Shown: piece after piece, positions 1 to 6,975 of the stretch
Position numbering within the stretch: position 1 is the first letter of the stretch
How the letters are laid out: the number at the start of each line of letters is the position of its first letter
Assembly (NCBI GenBank): GCA_004555735.1
Contig: SFHH01000052.1
Span: forward strand, 1-11,460
Length of the DNA: 11,460 nt
Source of the DNA: Acidaminococcus fermentans
GTDB taxonomy: Bacteria > Bacillota_C > Negativicutes > Acidaminococcales > Acidaminococcaceae
Direction of reading: 5' to 3'
Notes under the pieces: generated by a model
Databases searched by the model: none
Told to the model about the DNA's origin: nothing
Seen by the model: the letters and a program-made list of their open reading frames with translations, nothing else
Program-made: the position numbers and the translations under genes

Positions 1-1013
1 CCCAGGAGTTTTTCCACCTGGACGCTGTCCGGATCCCAGATGCCTTCCTTCCGGGCTCCATAGGCCCCTGCATCACAGGCGAACCATACCGGGTCCCCGG
101 CCTGGAGCTGACGGATGCACAGGTCCTCTAGGGCTTCTTGGGACAGGTTCAGGGCGGCCATATCTTTCCCCACCATGTTTTCCACTCCGTGGAAAACCAC
201 CGGCCTATCCATTTCCTTGTCTGGGGTGGGTTCGTTGATCACCGGCACATAGGCATCCAGGGCTAGGCCCACGTATTTTTCATAGAATTCCCGGGGTGTC
301 AGGTTCCGGTCGCAGTGATACTGTTTATCCTTGTCCCGCCAGGCGAAATCGAAGGTCTCCACCGGGGCTCCGAAGGCGATGCACTCCGCCTTATAGACTT
401 CCGCCAGCATCTCCTTTTTCCGAGGATAGGGGTCCTGTCCGGCCTGGATCAGTTCCCGCAGTTCCAGGGCATCCTTCCGCAGCAGCCGGTTCATGGCAGC
501 CAGGAACCGGTCCGTATGTTCCGACTGGTAGGTTTCCGGGTGAGATGCCTTAGGGACCACTCCATATTTTTTCACCAGATGGGCGGCTTCGCTCCAGTAG
601 CCTCCGTCCACCATGCCCCGGAGCACATACTGCATGCTCTGGCCTTTTACCGGTTCCCCGGCTTGCTGGATCACCATTTCCAGGAAGTTATTGGCTTTCT
701 CCAGTTTGTCGTAGAAGCTCAGGTAGTTCTGGGACAGTTCGAATTTTTCCAGCCCGCATCTTTCCGCCACGATTTCCCGCAGGATGTTCAGGGCGGCAAA
801 GAGCCAACAGCGGCCGGATTTTTGTTGGGCGGTGATGCCCCGAGTCTTCACTTCCACCGCAAAGGGACCCTGGTGGAGAGCCGCTTTCATGGGCACAAAG
901 GACAGATCGGCCAGATCGGTCTTAGCCAGAGCCCCATTCAGGGTCTGGGACTCCCGGTCTTTTTCGTAGGCGGTACGGAATTCCTGCAAAAGTCCAGCGT
1001 CGATTTCTTTCAT
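1..1013 (-). CDS. pepC: Aminopeptidase C (bleomycin hydrolase family), C-terminus off window
   Basis: Cytosolic cysteine aminopeptidase of the C1B (PepC/bleomycin hydrolase) family, which removes N-terminal residues from peptides and usually forms a hexameric barrel. About 337 residues are visible, starting MKEIDAGLLQ. The active-site segment ITAQQKSGRCWLF is clear: Cys69 is the nucleophile and Gln63 the oxyanion-hole Gln, both at the usual spacing. Family members run about 440-450 residues; the catalytic His and Asn lie beyond the left edge, so completeness cannot be judged. The start at 1013 has AAAGGA about 11 nt upstream. It follows the DMT transporter gene with a gap of about 46 bp and no obvious promoter, so it is probably the last gene of that run. 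The large plus-strand ORF lying over it is an antisense shadow. Family assignment is secure. Confidence 0.93.
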   Translation of the reverse strand, partial: MKEIDAGLLQEFRTAYEKDRESQTLNGALAKTDLADLSFVPMKAALHQGPFAVEVKTRGITAQQKSGRCWLFAALNILREIVAERCGLEKFELSQNYLSFYDKLEKANNFLEMVIQQAGEPVKGQSMQYVLRGMVDGGYWSEAAHLVKKYGVVPKASHPETYQSEHTDRFLAAMNRLLRKDALELRELIQAGQDPYPRKKEMLAEVYKAECIAFGAPVETFDFAWRDKDKQYHCDRNLTPREFYEKYVGLALDAYVPVINEPTPDKEMDRPVVFHGVENMVGKDMAALNLSQEALEDLCIRQLQAGDPVWFACDAGAYGARKEGIWDPDSVQVEKLL

Positions 1014-1059
1014 AGAAGAACATTTCCTTTCTTTATCAATGATTTTTCCAGGCAGCATT

Positions 1060-1980
1060 TCATTTCTTCAGGGCGATCCCGGCTCCCAGTAGCATGAGAG
1101 CCATGCCCGCTGCCATAGACAGGGTAATAGCCTCCCCCAGCAGCAGCCAGGCGAACACCGGGCTCAGGGCCGGTTTGATGAAATAGGTCAGGCTCCCCAG
1201 GGTGATGGAGCCATATTCCATGGCATGGAACCAGCAAAGGACGGCTACCAGGGTGACGCCCAGATACAATACCAGCACCCAGGGCAGATTGGCCCAGGTG
1301 TATCCAGTCACAAGGGAGATCCGGGCATAGCGGGCCAGCCCATGGGCCGTCAGGAACCGGGCCGCCGCCGGGATATGGGTACACAGCGCCAGGGCAAGCA
1401 GCTGGAGGCCGCTCCAAAGGAAGGTCCAGGCAGTCACTGTCACGCTGCCCAGGGTCAGCATCAGTTTCTTGCCACCCACGGCATACAGGCTGTAGCCCAG
1501 GACACAGATGAACAGCCCCAGGAGACCGAAGGGGTCCATGGTCATATGGAAGGGATCCACCAAGACTCCGATGGCCAGCACCTGGAGACCCAAGGCGATG
1601 ATCTCGTTCCGGGTGATGGGCGTCCCCAAAAGGAGGGCCGCCAGCACCGTGATGAAAAGAGGCGTACTGGAAAAGATTACCGCCGTATGGCTGGCCCCCA
1701 GAGCCACTGCAGCCATCTGGTACAGGGGACCCACGATGGTGATACCCACAAAGCCCAGAAGGAAACAGGCCTTCTGCTGCGCCACAGTGATCCGGGTGTG
1801 CCGGGCCGCCAGCTGTTTCCGGCTCCAGGGCAGGAGGCAGAGACCGGCCAGGAAATACCGGGTGGCATTCACCTGGATCCCGTTCAGGTCTCCGTTGATC
1901 TTCTTCATGCAGATTTCCGTCAGACAGAACAAAAGTGCGGCTGCCACCATGCACAAAATGGCTTCTTGGCGTTTGGTCAT
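1060..1980 (-). CDS. EamA/DMT-superfamily transporter (10 TM)
   Basis: Inner-membrane drug/metabolite transporter with two EamA repeats, about 306 residues and roughly ten hydrophobic helices. It opens MTKRQEAILCMVAAALLF. The first repeat ends near the segment GASHTAVIFSSTPLFITV, typical of EamA proteins (helices 3-4), and the second repeat ends with a short KK tail. The substrate cannot be read from sequence; relatives export amino acids, nucleosides or metabolites. Start choice: an ATG at 1998 overlaps the stop of the upstream gene (TAATG), but it lacks a ribosome site. The in-frame ATG at 1980 has GGAAGGA about 9 nt upstream and is preferred; if 1998 is used the protein gains six residues. 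The tight spacing points to co-transcription with the DUF4153-type gene upstream and pepC downstream. Confidence 0.88.
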   Translation of the reverse strand: MTKRQEAILCMVAAALLFCLTEICMKKINGDLNGIQVNATRYFLAGLCLLPWSRKQLAARHTRITVAQQKACFLLGFVGITIVGPLYQMAAVALGASHTAVIFSSTPLFITVLAALLLGTPITRNEIIALGLQVLAIGVLVDPFHMTMDPFGLLGLFICVLGYSLYAVGGKKLMLTLGSVTVTAWTFLWSGLQLLALALCTHIPAAARFLTAHGLARYARISLVTGYTWANLPWVLVLYLGVTLVAVLCWFHAMEYGSITLGSLTYFIKPALSPVFAWLLLGEAITLSMAAGMALMLLGAGIALKK

Positions 1981-1997
1981 CGGTATTTTTCCTTCCA

Positions 1998-3644
1998 TTA
2001 TTTCAAATTTCGGCGTTCCAGCAGGTAGCCCTGGGCACTGATGACGCCTTTTTCCTTCTGATCATAGCCTTCTCGAGTCCCCTCCAGCAGAGTGAAAATC
2101 AGCAGTTTTCCCTCTTCCGGCTGGTATTGGAGGTCTTTGCCCTCCACTTTTCCCCCGGAAGGATATTTTTTCCGCAGATGCTGCAGATAGGCCGGAGCTA
2201 TGGGCAGACTGTATGGGATATTCCCCTCTCCGGAAAAATGCAGCTGATGGTTTTGGATGACGGCTCTCCCCAGGAATACCACCCGGGAATAGCCGCTGAC
2301 CGGCAGGCTCTTCAGAGGGTGTTCATAGCGGCAGTATCGGGAGGCAGGCCGGCGCTTCTCTTTTTCTGGGACGGGCAGGGTGGCCAGGAACGAGGATTCC
2401 TTGATCTGCTCAACCAGGGGATACCGCCACCGGCTGGCGGACCGGACCAGATACAAGTAGCTGCTGCGGATCCTTTCCCCGTCTTCTGGAGAGATATCTT
2501 TAGCGCTCACCAGTTCCCCCTCTTGGAGCAAGTGGTTCCGGGTGATAGTTTCTTCCAGGCGCTGGGCCTGGACCCAGGCGGGCAGATCCACCAGGTTCAA
2601 GGGCGAAAAGGCCAGTATCCCGCTGAGGATTCCGCACAACAGGTACAATTTCCGGGGATTTCGCTTCGTGATGCCCCAGAACAGGACACAAAGCCCTGTA
2701 AAAGTGCAGCAGAGAGAAAGATACCGAAAACTAGTGATCCCATAGGCTTCCAGCCGGATCCAGACACCCCTCAGCTGGGCCGCCACCACGGGAACCAGCA
2801 GGAACGCTCCCCCCTTCAGGACTTTTTTCACCCATGGTGTTTCCTGTTCCGGAAAAGAAAAATAGAACAAGGCGTAAAAGGCCAGGGCGCAGGACCCATA
2901 GGGATTCATGATGCCCACCGGCAAAGCCCCTTCCCGCAGGCTTTTGCCCAGAAAGACGTAGAGTATGCCCACCAGGATCACCGCCGCCGGCAGCAAGAGG
3001 TTCCGGCAAAGGGACGGGTACCAGCCCGGCAGCTCCAGAGCTTCATCTTTCCGGGGGATCTGGGCCAGCAGCACCTGCCAGGCCGCCGTCAGGGACAGGA
3101 CACAGGACAGCCACAGCCATCCCAGGGAAAGCTGGGGATATAAGAGCATCTTGATCCCGGAAAGGACGATGCCCAGGAGCATCTGGACCAGCATCCCCAG
3201 CAGCAGGCTTTTGCCAAGGACCAGGAGAAACGCGGGAAAAAGGCTCTTCCGTCCCTGAGGGGTATCGCAGAAAAAGAGAGTCAGGGCTGCGGACAGGGCC
3301 ACAGTGCCGCAGCTGCCTATGAACAGATAATCGTTGAAAGAGGGGAGCTGTTCCATCCCTCGCCAGAGCAGGAGGAAAAGCAGGAAATTGGCTGCTTCCC
3401 TACGGGGCTCGATCCGGCCGTATTTTTCGTTATACAGCCGCCAGGGCACAGAAAAAAGCAGCACCAGCAGGGCGGCCAAGAGACCCTGGCTGACCACGGT
3501 CCATTGCATCCACTGGGCTCCCTGTCCCGTGGCCGTGAGCACAAGGGAAGTCAAACAGATGCCCCAGCTGCCCAGAAAGGCCGTCTTGAAACGCTGGTTC
3601 CTCTCCCAAATCTTCCTGCACCAATTGCTGATCCTGCCAAACAT
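1998..3644 (-). CDS. DUF4153-type polytopic membrane protein
   Basis: About 548 residues. The N-terminal two thirds hold around ten to twelve hydrophobic helices, starting near LGSWGICLTSLVLTATG. The last ~190 residues are hydrophilic and probably form an extramembrane domain. The general plan (many helices, then a soluble tail with the region after SPLNLVDLPAW) matches DUF4153-family proteins that are common in Negativicutes; their function is unknown. I recognise the family from layout rather than from a diagnostic motif. Start choice: the ATG at 3644 (MFGRISNW) has a perfect AGGAGG seven bases upstream, whereas a longer version from 3689 has none. It lies 52 bp after the DUF3298-type gene with no visible promoter, so the two are probably one operon and may share an envelope role (inference). 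Confidence 0.6.
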   Translation of the reverse strand: MFGRISNWCRKIWERNQRFKTAFLGSWGICLTSLVLTATGQGAQWMQWTVVSQGLLAALLVLLFSVPWRLYNEKYGRIEPRREAANFLLFLLLWRGMEQLPSFNDYLFIGSCGTVALSAALTLFFCDTPQGRKSLFPAFLLVLGKSLLLGMLVQMLLGIVLSGIKMLLYPQLSLGWLWLSCVLSLTAAWQVLLAQIPRKDEALELPGWYPSLCRNLLLPAAVILVGILYVFLGKSLREGALPVGIMNPYGSCALAFYALFYFSFPEQETPWVKKVLKGGAFLLVPVVAAQLRGVWIRLEAYGITSFRYLSLCCTFTGLCVLFWGITKRNPRKLYLLCGILSGILAFSPLNLVDLPAWVQAQRLEETITRNHLLQEGELVSAKDISPEDGERIRSSYLYLVRSASRWRYPLVEQIKESSFLATLPVPEKEKRRPASRYCRYEHPLKSLPVSGYSRVVFLGRAVIQNHQLHFSGEGNIPYSLPIAPAYLQHLRKKYPSGGKVEGKDLQYQPEEGKLLIFTLLEGTREGYDQKEKGVISAQGYLLERRNLK

Positions 3645-3696
3645 ACGGGTCCCTCCTCTGGCTTTTTGCCTTTCTCCGGCTTCTGCCATGCTGCGT

Positions 3697-4395
3697 TCAT
3701 TCCTGCTCTTTTGCGTTCGAGTTCTTTCGGTTCAGATAATCCACCACCTGGGGGGATAGATCCACGTACAGGGTTCCCAGGGCGTAGCAGCCCAGGTCAT
3801 AGGGCTGGTAGATCAATTCCACCCTGCCCTCTTTCTCCAGGCAATAGTTGTCCGTCACTTCCGCATTGGACCAGCCGATGGTGTCGGAAAGGAAAGTCTG
3901 CTGCTGGGACACCCGTTGATTCCGGCTGTTGAGGATGGGCTGGGTTAAGATGATGAACTTGTCATCTGGTGCCAGTTTCACAAAATGGGACAGAGGCAGT
4001 TTCTTCCCATCCGACTTGCGATAGGTCAGCCCCTGGGTATAGGTGAATCCGTGGGCAGCCCCCATGTGGTACCGGTATGAAGACAGGGTCAGGGATACCA
4101 CCTTGTCATCTTCGTACCGGACCTTGTAGGAAAAATCTCCCTGGTAGAATTTCCCGGCTCGATATTCTTTTTGGAAATCGGAGACATAGTGGAAAATATC
4201 CTGATTGATGGCTTTTTCCGCTTGGGCGTTTTTGATCTTGACTTCCGGATATTTCACGGTGCAACTGATAGCTTCGGCCCGATGTTCCTTCACCCGGGCC
4301 AGGGCTGTCCCTAAAGGCAGCCCCCACAGCAGTCCCAGGCAGAGACCGGCTGCAGCCGCTTTTTGCAAAGGATTGGAAAACTTATTGATGTGCAT
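3697..4395 (-). CDS. Secreted DUF3298/RsiV-C-terminal-type protein
   Basis: About 232 residues. It has a clear Sec signal peptide (MHINKF, hydrophobic core AAAAGLCLGLLWGLPLG, likely cleavage after ALA), followed by an exported domain. The exported part has an N-terminal DUF4163-like region (EKAINQDIFHYVSDFQKEY), a central YHMGAAHGFTYTQG stretch, and a C-terminal DUF3298-type segment containing IYQPYDLGCYALG, similar to the NPYEIAPYAAG segment of RsiV-like proteins. In RsiV this domain binds lysozyme outside the cell; no transmembrane anti-sigma part is present here, so it is a free or envelope-associated exported protein of unknown ligand. The start at 4395 has GGGAGG seven bases upstream; longer in-frame versions run into the upstream terminator. 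Neighbour downstream: the DUF4153-type membrane protein. Confidence 0.75.
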   Translation of the reverse strand: MHINKFSNPLQKAAAAGLCLGLLWGLPLGTALARVKEHRAEAISCTVKYPEVKIKNAQAEKAINQDIFHYVSDFQKEYRAGKFYQGDFSYKVRYEDDKVVSLTLSSYRYHMGAAHGFTYTQGLTYRKSDGKKLPLSHFVKLAPDDKFIILTQPILNSRNQRVSQQQTFLSDTIGWSNAEVTDNYCLEKEGRVELIYQPYDLGCYALGTLYVDLSPQVVDYLNRKNSNAKEQE

Positions 4396-4423
4396 AAAAA
4401 GCCCTCCCTTCATGTCTCCCTTG

Positions 4424-4452
4424 AGGATACCACAGGGAAGCCGTTTCGGCAA
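4424..4452 (-). promoter_or_regulatory. Candidate sigma-A promoter for the DUF3298 operon
   Basis: On the minus strand TTGCCG (4447-4452) and TATCCT (4424-4429) are separated by 17 bp, each matching four of six consensus bases. It lies between the terminator of the polymerase unit and the ribosome site of the DUF3298-type gene, where a new transcript would be expected. Confidence 0.45.
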
Positions 4453-4508
4453 ATGAAGAAAAAGGAAGACGGCTCCAAGTATCGCGGTGGCTAACCCACC
4501 ACCATTGC

Positions 4509-4542
4509 AAAGGAGGATGCTGCCCACGCAGCACCCCCCTTT
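4509..4542 (-). terminator. Hairpin terminator after the polymerase/PC4 unit
   Basis: Arms 4509-4523 and 4528-4542 pair over 15 bp (two G-U pairs in the minus-strand RNA) around a four-base loop. It starts two bases after the stop of the PC4 gene. The outer A/U pairs provide the U-tract on the minus strand. On the plus strand the right arm runs into six T residues, so it could also stop transcription from the other direction. Confidence 0.7.
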
Positions 4543-4544
4543 TT

Positions 4545-4796
4545 TCACCGTTCTGCTTGTTTCTTGAAATACTGGAACAAAATCTTGCACAGTTCCTTGG
4601 CTTCCTCTTCGTTGAGGGTGATCCCTTTCCCCATCTTTTCCCGGCCTGGGGCCCATTCCCGCAGATCGAACTTGGGCTTTGTCCCATTATAGGAGACCCG
4701 GTTGATTTCTTTCTGCCAGCCGCTTTTGCTGGTGGAAAGCACCCCCAGTTCCTCCACCAGTTCATAACTGAAATCTGGATTGTTCCTGCCTGCCAT
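4545..4796 (-). CDS. PC4/YdbC-family single-stranded-DNA-binding protein (internal start)
   Basis: 83-residue product starting MAGRNNPDFSYELVEELGVL, with the motif WQKEINRVSYNGTKPKFDLR and DLREWAPGREKMGKGITL typical of the bacterial YdbC branch of the PC4/transcriptional-coactivator p15 family. Family members are small dimeric beta-sheet proteins that bind single-stranded nucleic acid. The length is that of a complete stand-alone family member. The ATG at 4796 has AGGAGG seven bases upstream, which is much better than expected for an accidental internal Met, so a separate product is likely even though the upstream frame is open. A role in protecting or presenting ssDNA at stalled forks would fit the neighbouring lesion-bypass polymerase; that is inference. 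Confidence 0.82.
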   Translation of the reverse strand: MAGRNNPDFSYELVEELGVLSTSKSGWQKEINRVSYNGTKPKFDLREWAPGREKMGKGITLNEEEAKELCKILFQYFKKQAER

Positions 4797-5108
4797 CTTT
4801 TTTCCTCCTTGTCCGATTGATTTTCCTTGCTCTGTTCCATTATAACGGAGATTCCCAGTTTGGGAACCCCCTTCTGTCAACAACGGCACTTTTTCCGTCA
4901 TTTCATCCGGCCGTTCCGGGTCCGCCACTCCGGTTTCTGCTTCCTGGACCCGTACTTCAGCCTGACGGAGGGACTGGGCCACCAGCTCTTCATAGCCGGT
5001 GAGGGCGGCAAAGGGGGCGAACTGGGCAGCCCGCAGTTTCCGCTGCATCCGGGGGCGGAACCGGATTTCCGGACGGGACAGATGGAGGATATCCCCGTAG
5101 CTTTTCAT
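4545..5108 (-). CDS. YolD-like domain fused in frame to PC4/YdbC-type ssDNA-binding domain
   Basis: One open frame of 187 residues. Residues 1 to about 60 carry the YolD-like signature (DILHL near the start, RAAQFAPFAALTGYEEL at 26-42), the small protein usually encoded beside Y-family polymerases such as UvrX/YqjW. Residues 105-187 are a PC4/YdbC-type domain. The YolD part is short: the usual C-terminal half (about 50 residues) is missing. Residues 71-104 look like translated intergenic DNA, because they contain a possible promoter and a strong ribosome site for the PC4 part. The start codon overlaps the polymerase stop as ATGA, implying translational coupling and SOS co-expression. Either a real fusion, or a YolD gene that lost its stop and now reads into the PC4 gene. 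No stop codon separates them in this sequence. Confidence 0.7.
   Translation of the reverse strand: MKSYGDILHLSRPEIRFRPRMQRKLRAAQFAPFAALTGYEELVAQSLRQAEVRVQEAETGVADPERPDEMTEKVPLLTEGGSQTGNLRYNGTEQGKSIGQGGKKMAGRNNPDFSYELVEELGVLSTSKSGWQKEINRVSYNGTKPKFDLREWAPGREKMGKGITLNEEEAKELCKILFQYFKKQAER
4839..4866 (-). promoter_or_regulatory. Possible internal promoter with overlapping dyad for the PC4 gene
   Basis: On the minus strand TATAAT (4839-4844) is a perfect -10 box, preceded after 16 bp by TTCCCA (4861-4866, four of six -35 bases). The -35 is one arm of the perfect inverted repeat TTCCC-N5-GGGAA (4852-4866), which could be an operator. All of it lies within the open frame joining YolD and PC4. Confidence 0.45.
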
Positions 5109-6586
5109 GCCCGATGTCCCCCTACCTGCCGGTTCCGTTCCTGGGTCATGGCTCCCTGGAGCAGGTTGCTGCCCCGGAGCAGGGCGTTCTTCCCATACAG
5201 TTCCTGGATCCGCAGGATGGTCTGCTGGAGTTCGGCCTCCCGTCCCCGGCAGGGCGGAGTGGAAGGTCCCTCGAAGAGGCTGGTCTCCTGGATCAGGATG
5301 GACTGATCACGGACCGGCCGGATGTGCTCTGCCGTCAGGGTCACTTTGCGGACCAGCAGATGGGGATCGCAGATCCGGTCAAAAAGTGCCAGGACCTCCT
5401 TCCGGAGGGTCTGTCCGGAAGCCGTATACCCTTCCAGCAGCCGGCAGGACCCGTGGGCATGGGCAGGGATCAGCCGTCCGTAATGATCGGTGACCACTTT
5501 TCCCCGGTACGATCGGCGCCGTTCCGGATCTTCCAAGTTGCACCGGTCATAGCCCAGAGTGAGCACCAGCTGGTCCGTCACCCTCTTTTTCTTCACCAGG
5601 TCCAGGGCCAGGAGATCCGCCATTTCCCAGACGATGAGACGGGCCTTTTCCCTGGCGCAGGGCTGCTGGAGCACCTGGCCCGACCCCAGGCTGCTGCTCT
5701 GGGGTCGATAGGCCCGGATATCCTGGAGGGTGCAGGGTTCCCAGCCCCAGGCATGGTCGATCAGTAGTTCTGCATTCACCCCGAACAGGTGGTAGAGCAG
5801 GTCCGGATCCTGGAGGGACATCCGGGCTACGGCCCCCATGGTATACATCCCGTACTGCCGGAGCTTCCGGGTGATCCCCGGCCCGATGCGCCAAAAGTCC
5901 GTCAAGGGGCAATGGTCCCACAGTTTCTCTCGGTACGCCTGCTCCGTCAGAGAAGCAATCCGCACACCCTCCCGGTCCGGTTCCATATGTTTGGCCACGA
6001 TGTCCATGGCCACCTTGCACAGATACAGATTGGTCCCGATGCCGGCAGTAGCCGTGATCCCGGTCTCCCGGAGCACGCTGCGGATCATCTTCCGGACCAT
6101 GGTATGGGCGCTCCAGCTATAACTTTTCAAATAAGGAGTCAGATCCAGGAGGACCTCGTCCACGGAATAGACATGGATATCCTCCGGCGCCATATACTGG
6201 AGATAGATTCCCACTACCTGGGCGCTTTTTTCCATGTACCGCCTCATATGGGGGACGGCGGTGATATATTCCAGTTCCAGCCGAGGGTCTGCTTCCAGCT
6301 GGGAATACCGATACGAACGACCGGTGGACTTCCGGCCCGGGCACAGGGCCCGGCGCAGAGCATTGAGCTCTTCCACCTGACTGATCACTTCAAAGAGTCT
6401 GGGCCGGCCGGGGATGCCGAAAGCCTTCAGGGCCGGCGAGACAGCCAGGCAGATGGTCTTGTCCGTCCGGCTCTTGTCCGCTACCACCAGGCAGGTATCC
6501 AGAGGGTCCAATCCCCGTTCCACACATTCCACCGAAGCGTAGAAGGACTTTAAATCGATGGCTGCATAGATCCGCTGTTGTTCCAT
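5105..6586 (-). CDS. Y-family (UmuC/DinB-like, UvrX/YqjW type) DNA polymerase
   Basis: Lesion-bypass polymerase of 493 residues. The first carboxylate motif IDLKSFYASVE gives Asp11 and a likely steric-gate Tyr16. The second, YSVDEVLLDLTPY, gives Asp143-Glu144. The palm/thumb junction TAGIGTNLYLCKVAMD and the helix-hairpin-helix-like WRIGPGITRKLRQYGMYTMG follow, then the little-finger domain. QETSLF (433-438) resembles a beta-clamp-binding motif. Length and motifs match the Firmicute UvrX/YqjW group (about 410-500 residues) rather than short DinB. The start at 6586 has AGGAGG seven bases upstream. The gene overlaps the YolD-like start by four bases. A LexA box at the predicted transcript start predicts SOS induction. 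All catalytic residues are present, so it should be active. Exact subfamily name is not claimed. Confidence 0.93.
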   Translation of the reverse strand: MEQQRIYAAIDLKSFYASVECVERGLDPLDTCLVVADKSRTDKTICLAVSPALKAFGIPGRPRLFEVISQVEELNALRRALCPGRKSTGRSYRYSQLEADPRLELEYITAVPHMRRYMEKSAQVVGIYLQYMAPEDIHVYSVDEVLLDLTPYLKSYSWSAHTMVRKMIRSVLRETGITATAGIGTNLYLCKVAMDIVAKHMEPDREGVRIASLTEQAYREKLWDHCPLTDFWRIGPGITRKLRQYGMYTMGAVARMSLQDPDLLYHLFGVNAELLIDHAWGWEPCTLQDIRAYRPQSSSLGSGQVLQQPCAREKARLIVWEMADLLALDLVKKKRVTDQLVLTLGYDRCNLEDPERRRSYRGKVVTDHYGRLIPAHAHGSCRLLEGYTASGQTLRKEVLALFDRICDPHLLVRKVTLTAEHIRPVRDQSILIQETSLFEGPSTPPCRGREAELQQTILRIQELYGKNALLRGSNLLQGAMTQERNRQVGGHRA

Positions 6587-6614
6587 TTGCCCGCCTCCTG
6601 TTTTGTTCAGAATA

Positions 6615-6628
6615 TGAACACGTGTTTG
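6615..6628 (-). promoter_or_regulatory. LexA (SOS) box at the polymerase transcript start
   Basis: TGAACACGTGTTTG on the plus strand. It fits the Gram-positive LexA core GAAC-N4-GTTY, with the B. subtilis preferences for R at the first and third and Y at the fourth spacer position also met. It covers the predicted +1 (about 6627) of the polymerase promoter, the right place for repression. The GAAC half is shared with a second dyad, GTTCA-N5-TGAAC (6605-6619). Confidence 0.7.
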
Positions 6629-6633
6629 TTATT

Positions 6634-6662
6634 ATCATAACACAAAAAGGAGGCCACGGCAA
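6634..6662 (-). promoter_or_regulatory. Sigma-A promoter of the polymerase gene
   Basis: Minus-strand TTGCCG (6657-6662) and TATGAT (6634-6639; five of six) with exactly 17 bp between them. The start point falls in the LexA box about 40 bp ahead of the polymerase ATG. Confidence 0.65.
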
Positions 6663-6679
6663 GGTATGTCCTCCTTTTT
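6644..6679. repeat. Perfect 10-bp inverted repeat (terminator-like hairpin) in the divergent region
   Basis: AAAAAGGAGG (6644-6653) and CCTCCTTTTT (6670-6679) are exact complements around a 16-base loop. It resembles a small bidirectional terminator with A and T tracts, yet it stands between divergent genes where neither gene needs terminating. It overlaps the -35 and spacer of the polymerase promoter. It may act as an insulator or be left from an older arrangement. Confidence 0.6.
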
Positions 6680-6975
6680 ATATATACACGATTTTCTCCC
6701 CAGTGCATTCCTCGTCCCTGGGGCAGCCAGCTTCAGATTTCCAGCATCCAGGCTGATCCGCAGTTTCTTCCGCAGAAACGGATGATTGTAATTTATTTTA
6801 ATTTTTACAGTATTATTGTTTTATTTTGTTTTGTTTTAGTATGTTTATTGTATACGCATAATAAGATAGAAAGCAAAAGATTTATTGAAAAATATTCTTT
6901 ACAAGAGCACTGAAGTGGTCTGAACTTGATAAGTAAAAAGATATCCTTTGACCCATAATAAGGAGGCTGATGACA
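6680..6975. other. Intergenic region upstream of the amidohydrolase
   Basis: Roughly 300 bp with no convincing gene. From about 6690 to 6783 it is GC-rich. On the minus strand that part is an open, coding-like frame without a start, possibly a gene remnant. It ends in a hairpin, GTTTCT (6763-6768) with AGAAAC (6774-6779), extended by ATCC/GGAT at 6756-6759 and 6780-6783. From about 6784 to 6960 it is AT-rich with long T runs and must hold the amidohydrolase promoter. CATAAT at 6857-6862 is a possible -10 box, but no good -35 is present, so I do not place the promoter firmly. The ribosome site AGGAGG is at 6961-6966. Confidence 0.5.

Noticed and set aside
315..1097. Plus-strand ORF of 260 codons
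   Set aside because: Antisense to pepC, whose frame carries the catalytic motif. No ribosome site, and the composition is that of a shadow frame.
1010..1954. Minus-strand ORF of 314 codons overlapping the DMT gene
   Set aside because: Shifted frame of the transporter. It is rich in Pro/Gly/His and lacks membrane helices.
1935..3143. Plus-strand ORF of 402 codons
   Set aside because: Lies opposite the DUF4153-type gene, is low in hydrophobic pattern and rich in Gln/Pro/Gly, and has no ribosome site. It is the mirror of a GC-rich membrane protein gene.
5789..6553. Plus-strand ORF of 254 codons
   Set aside because: Antisense to the polymerase, with no family features.
6605..6619. GTTCA-N5-TGAAC as a second LexA site
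   Set aside because: The half-sites are in the opposite arrangement (GTTC...GAAC) to the LexA operator. It is kept only as a dyad sharing one half-site.
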